A DNA stretch of 15,327 nt. It comes from UBA5972 sp002430125 (GTDB taxonomy: Bacteria; Pseudomonadota; Alphaproteobacteria; Rhodobacterales; Rhodobacteraceae). The stretch covers positions 1 to 15,327 of the forward strand of contig CALBIC010000162.1 of assembly GCA_937892915.1 (NCBI GenBank). Direction: 5' to 3'. Under the pieces are notes generated by a model. The model saw only the letters and a program-made list of their open reading frames with translations. It was not told the origin of the DNA and did no database searches. The translations under genes were made by a program, and so were the position numbers. Below, one piece after another: positions 6,502 to 13,729 of the stretch (its first letter is position 1; each line of letters opens with the position of its first letter).

Positions 6502-6894
6502 ATGAAATCCCACCCGATATATCCCAATTCCTGGCCCCGCCCACCTTCAGCCTTACCACATAACCGGCTGAACGAACCGCACTCCGGCGCGCTGGTGACG
6601 GTCGCGGGTCTGGTTCTGGTTCGCCAACGCCCCGGCACCGCCAAAGGCGTGATCTTTATCACGCTCGAGGATGAAACCGGCATTTCCAATATCGTCGTCT
6701 GGGAAAAAACCTATGAAAAATACCGCCGCGCAGTGGTTGCCGGGCGTTTGCTGCGGGTCACCGGGTATTTGCAGCGCGAAGACATGGTGGTGCATATCGT
6801 CGCCCAAAAGATCGAGGACATTTCCCCAATGCTTGATGAATTACTGCGCCCGGCAGACCGTCCGATTACTCCCCTGACCACGCAAACCGGGTGA
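6502..6894 (+). CDS. Stand-alone OB-fold domain related to the DnaE2 C terminus
   Basis: A 130-residue protein. Residues 29-112 closely resemble the C-terminal OB-fold (tRNA_anti-like) domain of error-prone DNA polymerase DnaE2: VTVAGLVLVRQRPGTAKGV (32-50), FITLEDETGISNIVVW (52-67), GRLLRVTGYLQRE (81-93), HIVAQKIEDIS (98-108). The polymerase, PHP and helix-hairpin-helix regions of DnaE2 (about 1000 residues) are absent. The C-terminal HPR...IPKSRDFH-type motif that I recall from full DnaE2 is missing too. Residues 1-28 are proline-rich and not recognised. The frame is intact with no stop or frameshift, and the gene has its own SOS box and promoter. The frame is open upstream to 6367, but that part looks like a shadow of the opposite gene. 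It may be a functional nucleic-acid-binding SOS protein or a preserved fragment of dnaE2. Confidence 0.8.
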   Translation: MKSHPIYPNSWPRPPSALPHNRLNEPHSGALVTVAGLVLVRQRPGTAKGVIFITLEDETGISNIVVWEKTYEKYRRAVVAGRLLRVTGYLQREDMVVHIVAQKIEDISPMLDELLRPADRPITPLTTQTG

Positions 6895-6996
6895 TAATCC
6901 AGCGTTTGCACAAAACCCGTCCAAAACCGGCAAACTGAATTTACTTTCGTTTTCTGCTCCCACGCGGTATTCTAAAAAGAAAACGGGACGAGCAGT

Positions 6997-7518
6997 ATGA
7001 AGATCCCCACAATTGCAATCGCCTTTGCGGCAGCTTTGGCGCTGTCAGCCTGTAATGAGTTTGGTCTCAGCGGCATCGAAGACATGTCGGCCACCGAAGA
7101 CCTGCGCCCGCCAGATGCTGAACCGGGCGCGTGTTATGGCCGCGAGGTTCTGCCGGCGATTTTTGAAACCGTCACCCAGCATTACGTCCTGACGCCTGAA
7201 ACATATGACTTAAACGGGGCCCTGATAAGCCGCGCCACTTACCGCACCGAAACCGTGCAAAAAGTTGTGCGTGAACGGGAAAACAATTGGTTCAAAACCC
7301 CCTGCGCAGCCGATACCGACGACAAGTTCGTTGCCTCGGTTCAGCGCGCCCTCAAGGCGCGTGGATTATATTCGGGGCGCATTACCGGCCTGATGGATCA
7401 GAAAACCCGCCGTTCGGTGCGCAAATTTCAGCAGAAACTGGGGCTTGACAGTGGCACGCTTTCGCTGATGGCTGCGCGCAAACTGGGCCTAGTCGCGGTT
7501 GAGCGGGATAAAACTTAA
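6997..7518 (+). CDS. Lipoprotein with peptidoglycan-binding domain
   Basis: A 173-residue protein with a lipoprotein signal peptide: Lys2, a hydrophobic core, and lipobox LSAC with the lipidated Cys19. A short acidic linker follows. Residues 42-103 form a small domain containing Cys46 and Cys103, with the motif ACYGREVLPAIFETVTQHY. Residues 108-165 match a PG_binding_1 domain: FVASVQRALKARGLYSG, then GLMDQKTRRSVRKFQQKLGL. It is likely anchored in the outer membrane or inner leaflet and contacts the cell wall; no hydrolase motif is visible. The ATG at 6997 follows a GGGACGAG ribosome binding site. A weak TATTCT (6968-6973) lies in the 102-base upstream gap. It converges on the degP-like gene with only 13 bases between stops and no terminator. 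Confidence 0.88.
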   Translation: MKIPTIAIAFAAALALSACNEFGLSGIEDMSATEDLRPPDAEPGACYGREVLPAIFETVTQHYVLTPETYDLNGALISRATYRTETVQKVVRERENNWFKTPCAADTDDKFVASVQRALKARGLYSGRITGLMDQKTRRSVRKFQQKLGLDSGTLSLMAARKLGLVAVERDKT

Positions 7519-7531
7519 GGGATTTTCGGCC

Positions 7532-8989
7532 TTACTCCCGAAGCGAAAGCGCAATAAAGCGCGGCTCGCCACCACGGCGGATAAGCAACAACATTGATGT
7601 GCGCCCGGCCTCACGTGCGGCCTCAAGATTGCGGCTGAATTCATCTGGCGTCACAACCTTGACCTGCCCGGCCTCGGCAATCACGTCGCCAATCCGCAGA
7701 CCCTTATCATATGCCTGACTGCTCTCGTCGATCCCCATGACCACCAATCCGGAATCCTTCTCCCCCAACCCAAGCTGCTTGCGCAATTCATCGGTAAGCG
7801 TGCTGAGTTTCAGGCCCAGAACCTCTTTGTCCTGCGGCACTTCCGGGGTACCGTTGGCAACAACCGGCTGAGCTTCGGCATCCTCGCGCCGCGCCAGAAC
7901 CACATCAAGCGTGATATTCTGGCCGTCGCGGAAGACTTCGACTTTCACGGCTTTACCAACCGCAGCCTCGCCGACCTGACGCACAAATTCGCGGCTGTCA
8001 GGCACGTCTTTACCATCAAATTTCAGGATTACATCGCCAGTCAAAATACCACCGTCTTTGCCGGGGCCGTCTGGCACGTCGGTCACGATCGCGCCCATTG
8101 CTTTGGGCAGGCCAAGCGAGTCAGCCAAGTCGCGGCTGACATCCTGAATCCGGACCCCAAGCCAACCGCGCCGGGTTTCGCCGAATTCCTGTAACTGTTT
8201 GACAACCCGCGACACCACCGCCGAGGACATCGAAAATCCGATCCCGATCGATCCACCGCCATTTGGTGACAGGATCGCGGTGTTCACGCCAATCACTTCG
8301 CCTTGCATATTGAACAATGGCCCACCCGAATTGCCACGGTTGATCGCAGCATCGGTTTGAATGAAATCGTCATAGGTGCCGCGCAGCGCCCGGTTGCGCG
8401 CGGAAATAATCCCGGCGGATACCGAAAACCCCTGCCCCAAAGGATTGCCAACCGCCATCACCCATTCGCCAACCCGGGCGTGATCGCTGTCACCAAAGGG
8501 AACGGCGGTCAAAGGTCTTTTCACGGCCACCTTTAACAGCGCTATATCTGTCTTCAGGTCTGTCCCGATCACGGTTGCCACGGCTTCTTCGCCATCAAAA
8601 AATTCAACCGTAATTTCGTCAGCCCCTTCAATCACATGGTTGTTGGTGACGATGTAACCATCGGTCGAGATGATGAACCCCGACCCCAAAGCCGATTCAC
8701 GCCGCGGTGCGTTTTCGCCCCTCTGGCGGTTTTGAAACTCGCGGAAAAGATCATTCGGTGTACCGGTTTCCGGCTGGTCACTGGCGCTGGTTGCAACCTT
8801 TGTGGTTGTCGTGATGTTGACCACTGCCGCGCTGACTTTATCAACCAGATCGGAAAAGCTTTCCGGGGCCGGGGCCGCGTGTACAGACACCGTCTGTGCC
8901 AACAACAAAACCAGCCCAAAAAACAACATCAGCGGCACACGGAGATGGGGCTGCCGAACCGGCGTGGCAATTGCAGTCAGATGGCGCAA
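7532..8989 (-). CDS. Periplasmic serine protease DegP/HtrA family (Do)
   Basis: A 485-residue Do-like protease with two PDZ domains. A signal peptide occupies about residues 1-39 (hydrophobic core LMLFFGLVLLLAQTV, cleavage near VHAAPA). The trypsin-like domain has a complete catalytic triad: His118 in TNNHVIEG, Asp148 in TDIALLK, and Ser221 in GNSGGPLF. PDZ1 (about 275-365, beginning RRGWLGVRIQDVS) and PDZ2 (about 388-480, with SGLVVMGIDESSQAYDKGLRIGDVI) follow. Members degrade and chaperone misfolded envelope proteins. A residue-60 to 100 region rich in Thr, Gln and Arg corresponds to the LA-loop area. The start is TTG at 8989, supported by GGAGG seven bases upstream. It follows the DUF2065 gene by 186 bases that contain a candidate own promoter. 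Whether it is DegP, DegQ or MucD-like cannot be settled from the sequence alone. Confidence 0.95.
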   Translation of the reverse strand: MRHLTAIATPVRQPHLRVPLMLFFGLVLLLAQTVSVHAAPAPESFSDLVDKVSAAVVNITTTTKVATSASDQPETGTPNDLFREFQNRQRGENAPRRESALGSGFIISTDGYIVTNNHVIEGADEITVEFFDGEEAVATVIGTDLKTDIALLKVAVKRPLTAVPFGDSDHARVGEWVMAVGNPLGQGFSVSAGIISARNRALRGTYDDFIQTDAAINRGNSGGPLFNMQGEVIGVNTAILSPNGGGSIGIGFSMSSAVVSRVVKQLQEFGETRRGWLGVRIQDVSRDLADSLGLPKAMGAIVTDVPDGPGKDGGILTGDVILKFDGKDVPDSREFVRQVGEAAVGKAVKVEVFRDGQNITLDVVLARREDAEAQPVVANGTPEVPQDKEVLGLKLSTLTDELRKQLGLGEKDSGLVVMGIDESSQAYDKGLRIGDVIAEAGQVKVVTPDEFSRNLEAAREAGRTSMLLLIRRGGEPRFIALSLRE

Positions 8990-8996
8990 AACAAAT

Positions 8997-9001
8997 CCTC
9001 C
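8997..9001 (-). promoter_or_regulatory. Ribosome binding site deciding the TTG start of the Do protease
   Basis: GGAGG on the minus strand lies seven bases before the TTG codon at 8989. No ATG or GTG exists in frame at this distance; the next ATG (residue 21) would cut into the signal-peptide core. The site makes TTG the best start. Confidence 0.75.
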
Positions 9002-9043
9002 GAGGTTAAGATAAAGGCGTGCAGCATCCTGGCCCGCTTTCGG

Positions 9044-9056
9044 TTAGGTTCCCTAA
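9044..9056. promoter_or_regulatory. Inverted repeat TTAGG-TTC-CCTAA in the degP leader
   Basis: Perfect 5-bp arms (TTAGG 9044-9048, CCTAA 9052-9056) flank a 3-base spacer, between the candidate promoter at 9082-9110 and the protease start. The spacing suits a protein operator better than an RNA hairpin. Function unproven. Confidence 0.3.
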
Positions 9057-9081
9057 TTTGCGCGCCAAAATCAACTCTTTC

Positions 9082-9110
9082 CCAATAGCACTGTGTCACT
9101 AAGCTGTGAA
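9082..9110 (-). promoter_or_regulatory. Candidate promoter of the Do protease gene
   Basis: On the minus strand TTCACA (9110-9105, five of six matches to TTGACA) and TATTGG (9087-9082, three of six) are spaced by 17 bases, about 90 bases before the TTG start. An imperfect dyad made of GTGTCAC and GTGAAACAC overlaps the -35 element. It would allow the protease to be induced independently of hflKC. The -10 match is weak. Confidence 0.3.
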
Positions 9111-9175
9111 ACACCCGACACTGCATGCCAAGCAAAACAGGCTGCACTTAACAAACCATAAAGGCAGCGCACGCA

Positions 9176-9373
9176 TCACATAAGGACATAGCGCGCCACC
9201 CAGATCACACCGACGCCTGTGGCCATGACAATCAGACCGATAGTTCGGCGGGTTGAAACATCCATCCGGCGTAAGGTTTCCAACAAGTCCTCGAACCGCA
9301 AAGGGGCCAGCGCAAGCACCAGCCCCTCGATTACTGCAACCAACCCAAGGGCGGTCAACACATCTGTGATCAC
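9176..9373 (-). CDS. DUF2065-family two-helix membrane protein
   Basis: A 65-residue protein of the DUF2065 (YjeT-like) family: two membrane helices (about 4-24 and 43-63) joined by a charged hairpin, RFEDLLETLRRMDVSTRRT. Family members regularly follow hflC, and in E. coli YjeT is encoded next to hflK/hflC; their function is unknown. The start codon is GTG at 9373, inside the end of hflC. The four bases GTGA serve as start and as the hflC stop, implying translational coupling. The context suggests a small partner or modulator of the HflKC-FtsH membrane complex, which is inference only. Confidence 0.88.
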   Translation of the reverse strand: MITDVLTALGLVAVIEGLVLALAPLRFEDLLETLRRMDVSTRRTIGLIVMATGVGVIWVARYVLM

Positions 9374-10239
9374 TTAGCGGTATCCGACTTCAGATACGTG
9401 AAAAACTCGGTGTTCGGATTGATCACCATGGTGGTGTTCTTCCCAACAAACGCTTTTTCGTAGGCAGTTAACGAACGGTAAAAGGCAAAGAATTCAGGAT
9501 CACGACCAAAGGCTGCGGCAAAAATTGCGTTTCGCTTTGCATCTGATTCACCACGGATGATGTCCGAATTCTTTTGCGCTTCGGACACCAGTTCAACCAC
9601 GGTCCGGTCTGCCTGCGCGCGAACTTTTTGTGCGGCTTCGTTTCCGCGGGCAATCTCGTCCGCGGCTTCCCGTTCACGTTCTGCGCGCATCCTTGCGAAT
9701 GTCGCTTCAAGGTTCTGGCGCGGCAGGTCGGCGCGTTTGATGCGCACATCAACCACCAACACACCCAGCGATTCCGCTTCTTTGATCGCTGCGTCACGAA
9801 TTCGGTTCATCAAACCCACCCGGTCGGCAGACAGGATGCTATTTGACGAGACCGAGCCCAGAACTTCGCGGGTCGCGGCTGTCAAAATCTTTTTCAACCG
9901 GTTTTCCGCAATCGCCTGACCACCGGCACCAACGGCTTGGCGAAACCGGATCACATCAACGATGCGCCACCGTGCAAAGGCATCAACCACCAAACGCCGG
10001 TCATCAAGCGGTGTGACCTCCATATCCTGGGTTTCAATCGGCAAAATCCGGTCATCGTATTTCACGACTTCCTGAATGAACGGGATTTTGAAGGCAAGGC
10101 CCGGATCTTCCTTCACGGCTTTGACCTGTCCGAATTGCAGCACCAGCGCTTTTTCACGCTCGTCCACTGTGAAAACTGACGAGGCAGCAACAAACAGGAT
10201 CGCCACCAGAATTGGCAGCAGCATTGTTAAACGGCTCAT
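9370..10239 (-). CDS. hflC: HflC, SPFH/prohibitin-family modulator of FtsH
   Basis: A 289-residue membrane-anchored SPFH protein. One N-terminal transmembrane helix (about 5-23) is followed by the band-7 domain (FTVDEREKALVLQFGQV at 23-39, then IPFIQEVVKYDDRILPIETQDMEV). The helical region ERE...ADEIARGNEAAQKVRAQADRT assembles with HflK into a large cage. The C-terminal FFAFYRSLTAYEKAF...TTMVINPNTEFF motif is typical of HflC. The complex sits in the inner membrane facing the periplasm and encloses FtsH, restraining its proteolysis. The ATG overlaps the hflK stop by one base (TAATG), so the two are made in a coupled way. Confidence 0.96.
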   Translation of the reverse strand: MSRLTMLLPILVAILFVAASSVFTVDEREKALVLQFGQVKAVKEDPGLAFKIPFIQEVVKYDDRILPIETQDMEVTPLDDRRLVVDAFARWRIVDVIRFRQAVGAGGQAIAENRLKKILTAATREVLGSVSSNSILSADRVGLMNRIRDAAIKEAESLGVLVVDVRIKRADLPRQNLEATFARMRAEREREAADEIARGNEAAQKVRAQADRTVVELVSEAQKNSDIIRGESDAKRNAIFAAAFGRDPEFFAFYRSLTAYEKAFVGKNTTMVINPNTEFFTYLKSDTAK

Positions 10240-11366
10240 TACTTCGTCCCCTTGTTCAGTTCGTTCAGCGGCAGATAAGGCACAACTCCGGTGGCACTTT
10301 CGTCGATCAACACTTTGTCAACCGACCCCAAAACCTTTTCCATCGTCTCCAGATAGAGCCGCTTGCGCGTCACTTCGGGTGCTTTGGCATATTCTGTGTA
10401 GACTGCGTTAAAACGGCTTGCTTCACCTTCGGCTTCGTTCACGACTTGGGCACGATAACCTTCGGCCTCTTGCAGCAATTGTGCGGCTTCACCACGCGCA
10501 CCGGCCACAGCCTTGTTGGCATAGGCATCGGCCTGCTTTTCAAGTGTGTCGCGGGTTTGTTCAGCCGCCTGCACTTCGCGGAAGGCGTCAATTACGTCAG
10601 ATGGTGGGTCGGCCTTGTCAAGGTTGATCCGCACGATGTTTATGCCCGAACTATAGGAATCAAGTGTGCCCTGAATAAGGATTTCCAGTTCCGAGCTGAT
10701 AGCACCGCGATCCCTGTTCAGGATCGGCGCCAGTTCACTGCGCGCAATAATTTCGCGCATAGCAGATTCTGCAACCGCCGCGATAGTTTCTTCGGGGCCT
10801 GCCAGATTGAACAGGAATTGGGTCGGGCTTGCGATATTCCAGACCACCTGAAAATCAATATCCACGATATTTTCATCGCCCGTCAACATCAGCCCGTTAT
10901 CGGTGCGTGTTGATCCCTTGCCGACGCCGATTTCCAACTGGTTTTCGCGTGTGACGACCAAGACTTCCTTGGTCACAGCCGGCCATGGCGCAAAATGCAG
11001 GCCGGGGCCGCGCACGCCGTATTCTTTACCAAAGAACAGTTCGACCGATTTTTCCTCGGGCTTGACCGAGTAAAAAGATGAAAATGCCCATAGTCCCAGA
11101 GCCGCCACAACAACAAGACCAATCGTGCCCTTGCCGATGCCATTGCCGCCACCGCCGTCAGTGCCATTGCTGCCACCGCGTCCGCCACGGCCACCCAGCA
11201 AAATTTTCAGCTGTTCCTGACCCTTTTTTACGATTTCTTCGAATTCCGGGATTTGCGGGCCCTGGCCGCCGGGGCCACGCCCGCCGCTGCCTTTGTCATC
11301 ACCGCCGCCATTATCGCCGCCCTGATTTCCGCCGCCGCCCCAAGGGCCTCCGCTATTTCCAGCCAT
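10239..11366 (-). CDS. hflK: HflK, SPFH/prohibitin-family modulator of FtsH
   Basis: A 375-residue protein. The cytoplasmic N terminus (1-79) is low-complexity and very glycine-rich, in two blocks (5-36 and 59-79) separated by an amphipathic EFEEIVKKGQEQLKILL helix (41-57). This is typical of HflK but long. A transmembrane helix (about 81-100) follows, then the band-7 domain starting YSVKPEEKSVELFFGKEYGVRGPGL. Next come the conserved DKADPPSDVIDAFREVQAAEQTRD segment and a long alanine/glutamate-rich helix (KQADAYANKAVAGARGEAAQ). Near the end is RLYLETMEKVLGSVDKVLID. It forms the HflKC cage around FtsH. The ATG at 11366 is preceded by AAGGA at a ten-base distance. A 67-base gap separates it from gor and holds a candidate promoter. 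Confidence 0.97.
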   Translation of the reverse strand: MAGNSGGPWGGGGNQGGDNGGGDDKGSGGRGPGGQGPQIPEFEEIVKKGQEQLKILLGGRGGRGGSNGTDGGGGNGIGKGTIGLVVVAALGLWAFSSFYSVKPEEKSVELFFGKEYGVRGPGLHFAPWPAVTKEVLVVTRENQLEIGVGKGSTRTDNGLMLTGDENIVDIDFQVVWNIASPTQFLFNLAGPEETIAAVAESAMREIIARSELAPILNRDRGAISSELEILIQGTLDSYSSGINIVRINLDKADPPSDVIDAFREVQAAEQTRDTLEKQADAYANKAVAGARGEAAQLLQEAEGYRAQVVNEAEGEASRFNAVYTEYAKAPEVTRKRLYLETMEKVLGSVDKVLIDESATGVVPYLPLNELNKGTK

Positions 11367-11399
11367 AAGGTTTACGTCCTTTTTGATTATCGTTGCCGC

Positions 11400-11428
11400 G
11401 TCATACCCCCAATTAGTGGTAAACGCAA
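11400..11428 (-). promoter_or_regulatory. Candidate promoter of the hflK-hflC part of the cluster
   Basis: On the minus strand TTGCGT (11428-11423) and TATGAC (11405-11400) are spaced by 17 bases, inside the gor-hflK gap and about 34 bases before the hflK start. No terminator separates gor from hflK, so this would add to read-through from upstream rather than replace it. Match quality is moderate. Confidence 0.35.
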
Positions 11429-11433
11429 AAAGT

Positions 11434-12789
11434 TCAACCCACGCGTACGGGATCTTTCATTGTCACCAGTTCTTCTGCTGCCGATGGATGCAAGGCCATG
11501 GTCGCATCAAAGTCTTCTTTGGTCGCGCCCATCTTGACGGCAATACCGACCATCTGGATCATTTCGGCAGCTGCATGGCCGACGATATGCACGCCCAAAA
11601 CCCTGCGTGTTACCTTGCTGACAATCATTTTCATCAACATACGTTCACTGCGCCCAGCCAGAATATGCATCATCGGGCGAAAGGCTGAACGGTAAACCTC
11701 GATTGCTTCGCGGTCGCGGGCGTCTTCTTCACTCAGACCAACGGTTCCGATTTCCGGTTGGGTAAACACCGCTGTCGGAATGTTTTCGTGATCCGCCCTA
11801 GTGGGGTTAGCCTTGAACACAGTTTCCACAAACGCCACACCTTCGCGAATCGCAACCGGTGTAAGCGCCACCCGGTCGGTCACATCGCCAACCGCATAGA
11901 TCGACGGAATATTGGTGTGCGACCACGGATCAACCGTGATTTCACCTTTGCGGCCGGTTAAAACGCCCGCAGCTTCAAGCCCAAGATTGGCGGTGTTCGG
12001 GATCCGCCCAGTGGCATAAAGCACCTGATCCACTTCGGTTTCCGAGCCGTTGGTGCATTTGACCAGTAAACCACCAGCGGCTTTTTCAATCGACATCACA
12101 TCCGTACCCAGATGTAAATTGATCCCGCGCGCAATCATTTCGTCGGCCACATGCCCGCGCACTTCATCGTCAAAGCCGCGCAGGACTTGCGCGCCACGAT
12201 AAAACTGCGTCACTTTGGTGCCAAGCCCGTTCATGATCCCGGCGAATTCACAGGCGATATAACCACCGCCGACAACCAGTATCCGCCTGGGCTGTTCGGT
12301 CAGGTCAAACATCTCGTTTGAGGTGATGGCAAGGCCTGATCCCGGAAACTCGGGCACAAAGGGTGTGCCACCCACCGCCAGCAGGATATGTTTGGCGGTA
12401 AATGTCCGGCCATCTGACAGACGTATCGTATGGGGGTCATCCAACACGGCGCGGCAATCAAACACCTTAACCCCGGTTTTTTCCAGATTGGTCCGGTATA
12501 TAGTTTCAAGCCGGGCAATTTCCGCATCTTTTGCGGCGATCAGCTTGGACCATTCAAACGAGGTTTCGCCAACGCTCCAGCCAAAACCCACGGCATCTTC
12601 AAACGCATCTGCAAAGCCCGACGCATAAACCATCAGCTTTTTCGGCACGCACCCCCGGATCACGCAGGTGCCGCCCATGCGGTATTCCTCGGCCAGTCCG
12701 ACGCGAAAACCAGCGCTCGCGGTCAAGCGTCCTGCCCTGACACCGCCGGACCCGCCGCCGATGACAAAAAGATCAAAATCAAAATTCAT
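11434..12789 (-). CDS. gor: Glutathione-disulfide reductase, plant/cyanobacterial-type
   Basis: A 451-residue FAD flavoprotein that reduces GSSG with NADPH. The FAD-binding loop is VIGGGSGGVRAGRL (9-22). The redox-active disulfide is Cys42/Cys47 in GGTCVIRGCVPKKL; the CVIRGC form is typical of plant, cyanobacterial and alphaproteobacterial enzymes rather than E. coli CVNVGC. The NADPH domain begins VVGGGYIACEFAGIMNGLG (172-190) with the downstream arginines in YRGAQVLRGFDDE. The second FAD motif is YAVGDVTDRVALTPVAIREG (298-317). The C-terminal proton-relay His434 lies in LHPSAAEE, where most homologues have HPTAAEE. It follows rpiA by two bases and is surely co-transcribed. Together they suit the supply and use of NADPH in oxidative defence. 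Confidence 0.96.
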   Translation of the reverse strand: MNFDFDLFVIGGGSGGVRAGRLTASAGFRVGLAEEYRMGGTCVIRGCVPKKLMVYASGFADAFEDAVGFGWSVGETSFEWSKLIAAKDAEIARLETIYRTNLEKTGVKVFDCRAVLDDPHTIRLSDGRTFTAKHILLAVGGTPFVPEFPGSGLAITSNEMFDLTEQPRRILVVGGGYIACEFAGIMNGLGTKVTQFYRGAQVLRGFDDEVRGHVADEMIARGINLHLGTDVMSIEKAAGGLLVKCTNGSETEVDQVLYATGRIPNTANLGLEAAGVLTGRKGEITVDPWSHTNIPSIYAVGDVTDRVALTPVAIREGVAFVETVFKANPTRADHENIPTAVFTQPEIGTVGLSEEDARDREAIEVYRSAFRPMMHILAGRSERMLMKMIVSKVTRRVLGVHIVGHAAAEMIQMVGIAVKMGATKEDFDATMALHPSAAEELVTMKDPVRVG

Positions 12790-12791
12790 GC

Positions 12792-13580
12792 TTAATCCGT
12801 TATGTCCATGAACAGGTTGTCCCGCTCGATCACGTCGATGCGTTCATGTTCAACCGTACCAGCATTGATGTCGCGCACTTCTACATGGCCATCCCCGTGA
12901 CCGATAACAATGGTGTCACAGACATCAATGAACAGCCCGTTTTCGACCACGCCAGGGATCTGGTTGAGAATCAGCGCAAGTTTACGTGGCTGCGCAATGC
13001 GTTTCAGATGCAAATCGAGTATATAATGCCCTTCATCAGTGACAAAAGGCCGGTCGTGGTTCAGCCGCAGACTGGCACCGCGCCCCATCACGTCGACATT
13101 CATCAATGCTTCTTCAATCAGCGCTTTTGTGGTTTCCCAGCCAAAACTGACAACTTCCACTGGCAACGGAAAGGCACCAAGGGTTTCCACCTCTTTTGAG
13201 ACATCCGAAATCACCACCATGTGGTCGGACGCGGTGGCCACGATCTTTTCCTGCAACAACGCGCCGCCGCCACCTTTGATCAGGTTTAGATTGCTGTCAA
13301 ATTCGTCAGCCCCGTCAATCGTCAGATCCAGCCATTTTACCTGATCCAGCGTGGTGATCGGCACCCCGACCTTGCGTGCAAGATCGGCCGTGCGATCCGA
13401 GGTCGGCACACAGATAACCTTCAGACCCTCGTCGCGCACCATTTCGCCCAGAATACGTACCATCCAAGCGGCGGTCGAACCGGTCCCAAGACCAAGCCGC
13501 ATTCCGCTTTCGACATAGTCCAAAGCGCGTTTAGCTGCGACAAATTTCGCCGTGTCAATCGGTGACAGATCTGAAACCAT
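12792..13580 (-). CDS. rpiA: Ribose-5-phosphate isomerase A
   Basis: A 262-residue enzyme interconverting ribose 5-phosphate and ribulose 5-phosphate in the pentose phosphate pathway. Phosphate- and substrate-binding motifs are GLGTGSTAAWMV (30-41), VPTSDRTADLA (58-68), TIDGADEFD (87-95) and KGGGGALLQEK (102-112, with the catalytic Glu111 in the E-K pair). GVVENGLFIDV (210-220) closes the domain. Length is somewhat above E. coli RpiA (219) but normal for alphaproteobacteria. ATG at 13580 is preceded by GAGGGGAG with a seven-base spacer; a longer frame from TTG at 13625 has no such support and adds non-conserved residues. It is the first gene of the minus-strand cluster and is divergent from sdaA across 189 bases. 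Confidence 0.97.
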   Translation of the reverse strand: MVSDLSPIDTAKFVAAKRALDYVESGMRLGLGTGSTAAWMVRILGEMVRDEGLKVICVPTSDRTADLARKVGVPITTLDQVKWLDLTIDGADEFDSNLNLIKGGGGALLQEKIVATASDHMVVISDVSKEVETLGAFPLPVEVVSFGWETTKALIEEALMNVDVMGRGASLRLNHDRPFVTDEGHYILDLHLKRIAQPRKLALILNQIPGVVENGLFIDVCDTIVIGHGDGHVEVRDINAGTVEHERIDVIERDNLFMDITD

Positions 13581-13587
13581 TAAACGA

Positions 13588-13595
13588 CTCCCCTC
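13588..13595 (-). promoter_or_regulatory. Ribosome binding site fixing the rpiA start
   Basis: GAGGGGAG on the minus strand, seven bases before the ATG at 13580, is a strong Shine-Dalgarno. It rules out the upstream TTG at 13625 as the main start. Confidence 0.75.
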
Positions 13596-13700
13596 ATTTG
13601 GTTGTGGCGGTGTTATACCCAACAACCCTTTGTCCTGCGAGCGCGAATTTATACCTCTGTCGTTTAGGAACAGGTTAAGGACGGATTTCGGCTATGCAGC

Positions 13701-13725
13701 GCTGTGAAACCCTCTATCTCACAGC
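13701..13725. promoter_or_regulatory. Inverted repeat GCTGTGA-N11-TCACAGC upstream of sdaA
   Basis: Perfect 7-bp arms at 13701-13707 and 13719-13725 separated by 11 bases. The half-site TGTGA/TCACA looks like a CRP/FNR-family half-site, but the usual spacing is six bases, so a classical CRP site is unlikely. It could bind another dimeric regulator of the divergent rpiA and sdaA genes, or form a leader hairpin. Confidence 0.4.
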
Positions 13726-13729
13726 AAGC

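Noticed and set aside
13701..13725. Classical CRP site
   Set aside because: The half-sites resemble TGTGA/TCACA, but the spacer is 11 bases and not six.
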